Part shown: positions 63,952 to 64,000 of the stretch, piece by piece
Numbering within the stretch: position 1 is the first letter of the stretch
How the letters are laid out: the number at the start of each line of letters is the position of its first letter
Assembly: GCF_016765635.1 (NCBI RefSeq)
Contig: NZ_JAESVD010000009.1
Span: 124,001-188,000 of the forward strand
Length of the DNA: 64,000 nt
Source of the DNA: Shewanella schlegeliana
Lineage (GTDB): Bacteria; Pseudomonadota; Gammaproteobacteria; Enterobacterales; Shewanellaceae
Direction of reading: 5' to 3'
The notes under the pieces: generated by a model
Database searches by the model: none
Told to the model about the DNA's origin: nothing
What the model saw: the letters and a program-made list of their open reading frames with translations, nothing else
Program-made: the position numbers and the translations under genes

Positions 63952-64000
63952 TCATTTAGTCGCATGGCAGCTAACACACAATTTACTGCGATCTTGAAAT
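63952..64000 (-). CDS. Multiheme cytochrome c, C-terminal end only
   Basis: Only the last 15 or so residues are in the window, reading FQDRSKLCVSCHATK and then a TGA stop 14 bp before the ferredoxin ATG. The CVSCH is a heme-binding site at the extreme C-terminus. It is transcribed with the NrfC/NrfD genes and is the probable terminal or intermediate cytochrome of this operon. The identity (nitrite, sulfite or other reductase) cannot be told from here. Confidence 0.75.
   Translation of the reverse strand, partial: FQDRSKLCVSCHATK

Overview
The window reads as chromosomal DNA of a marine gammaproteobacterium, most likely a Shewanella. The signs are the glnL-glnG and cpxRA gene orders, several small tetraheme c-type cytochromes, NrfC/NrfD-type periplasmic electron-transfer proteins, many LysR regulators and hairpin-rich intergenic repeats. 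No rRNA, tRNA, CRISPR array or intact insertion sequence was seen.

Layout. 0-11.3 kb is mostly core: a PrnB-like gene cut by the left edge with a divergent Lrp regulator, a YqhD-type aldehyde reductase with a DJ-1-like protein, a two-domain lysozyme-inhibitor lipoprotein, the nitrogen two-component system glnLG behind two overlapping NtrC-type sites, fieF, and cpxP / cpxRA around a perfect CpxR box. 11.3-23.1 kb is an accessory block: a transposase-like gene without the catalytic Glu and without room for IS ends, an SLC13 transporter with changed SNT motifs, two cytoplasmic CYTH-type proteins, an unknown membrane protein, an OprP/OprO-type porin, a secreted CYTH-like protein, a PhoU-like protein, a PiT phosphate permease and a chemoreceptor. 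I read it as a phosphate / inorganic polyphosphate acquisition and sensing locus.

23.2-32.6 kb holds a probable DMSP/acrylate module. A periplasmic DMSP lyase (dddY, with all four cupin-site residues at the right spacing) and a porin lie beside a tetraheme cytochrome and a Tat-exported fumarate-reductase-like flavoprotein. Three regulators lie in or beside the block, and an acrylyl-CoA reductase (acuI) lies downstream. The same palindrome, TGGAA-N4-TTCCA, lies about 50 bp before both dddY and the flavoprotein gene, with one more copy, which suggests a common regulon. The idea is that DddY releases acrylate in the periplasm and the flavoprotein/cytochrome pair uses it as a respiratory electron acceptor.

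32.8-37.2 kb carries an aldehyde dehydrogenase and the glycyl-radical enzyme/activase pair yjjI-yjjW. 37.2-39.3 kb is repeat- and hairpin-rich with one small membrane protein. 39.3-47.3 kb has a LysR gene, trmL, a repeat-built trimeric autotransporter adhesin flanked on both sides by the same 55-bp repeat plus terminator, and a pair of M16 peptidase subunits. 47.6-61.8 kb is a mix of housekeeping and poorly characterised genes (PilZ, GGDEF-EAL, DTW, Bcr/CflA efflux, DUF885-like, Sel1-repeat, TerB-like). The right edge (62-64 kb) is a respiratory operon: a multiheme cytochrome (only its end is present), an NrfC-like ferredoxin, an NrfD-like quinol dehydrogenase and a small tetraheme cytochrome.

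All functional calls come from reading motifs and gene context. No database search was possible.
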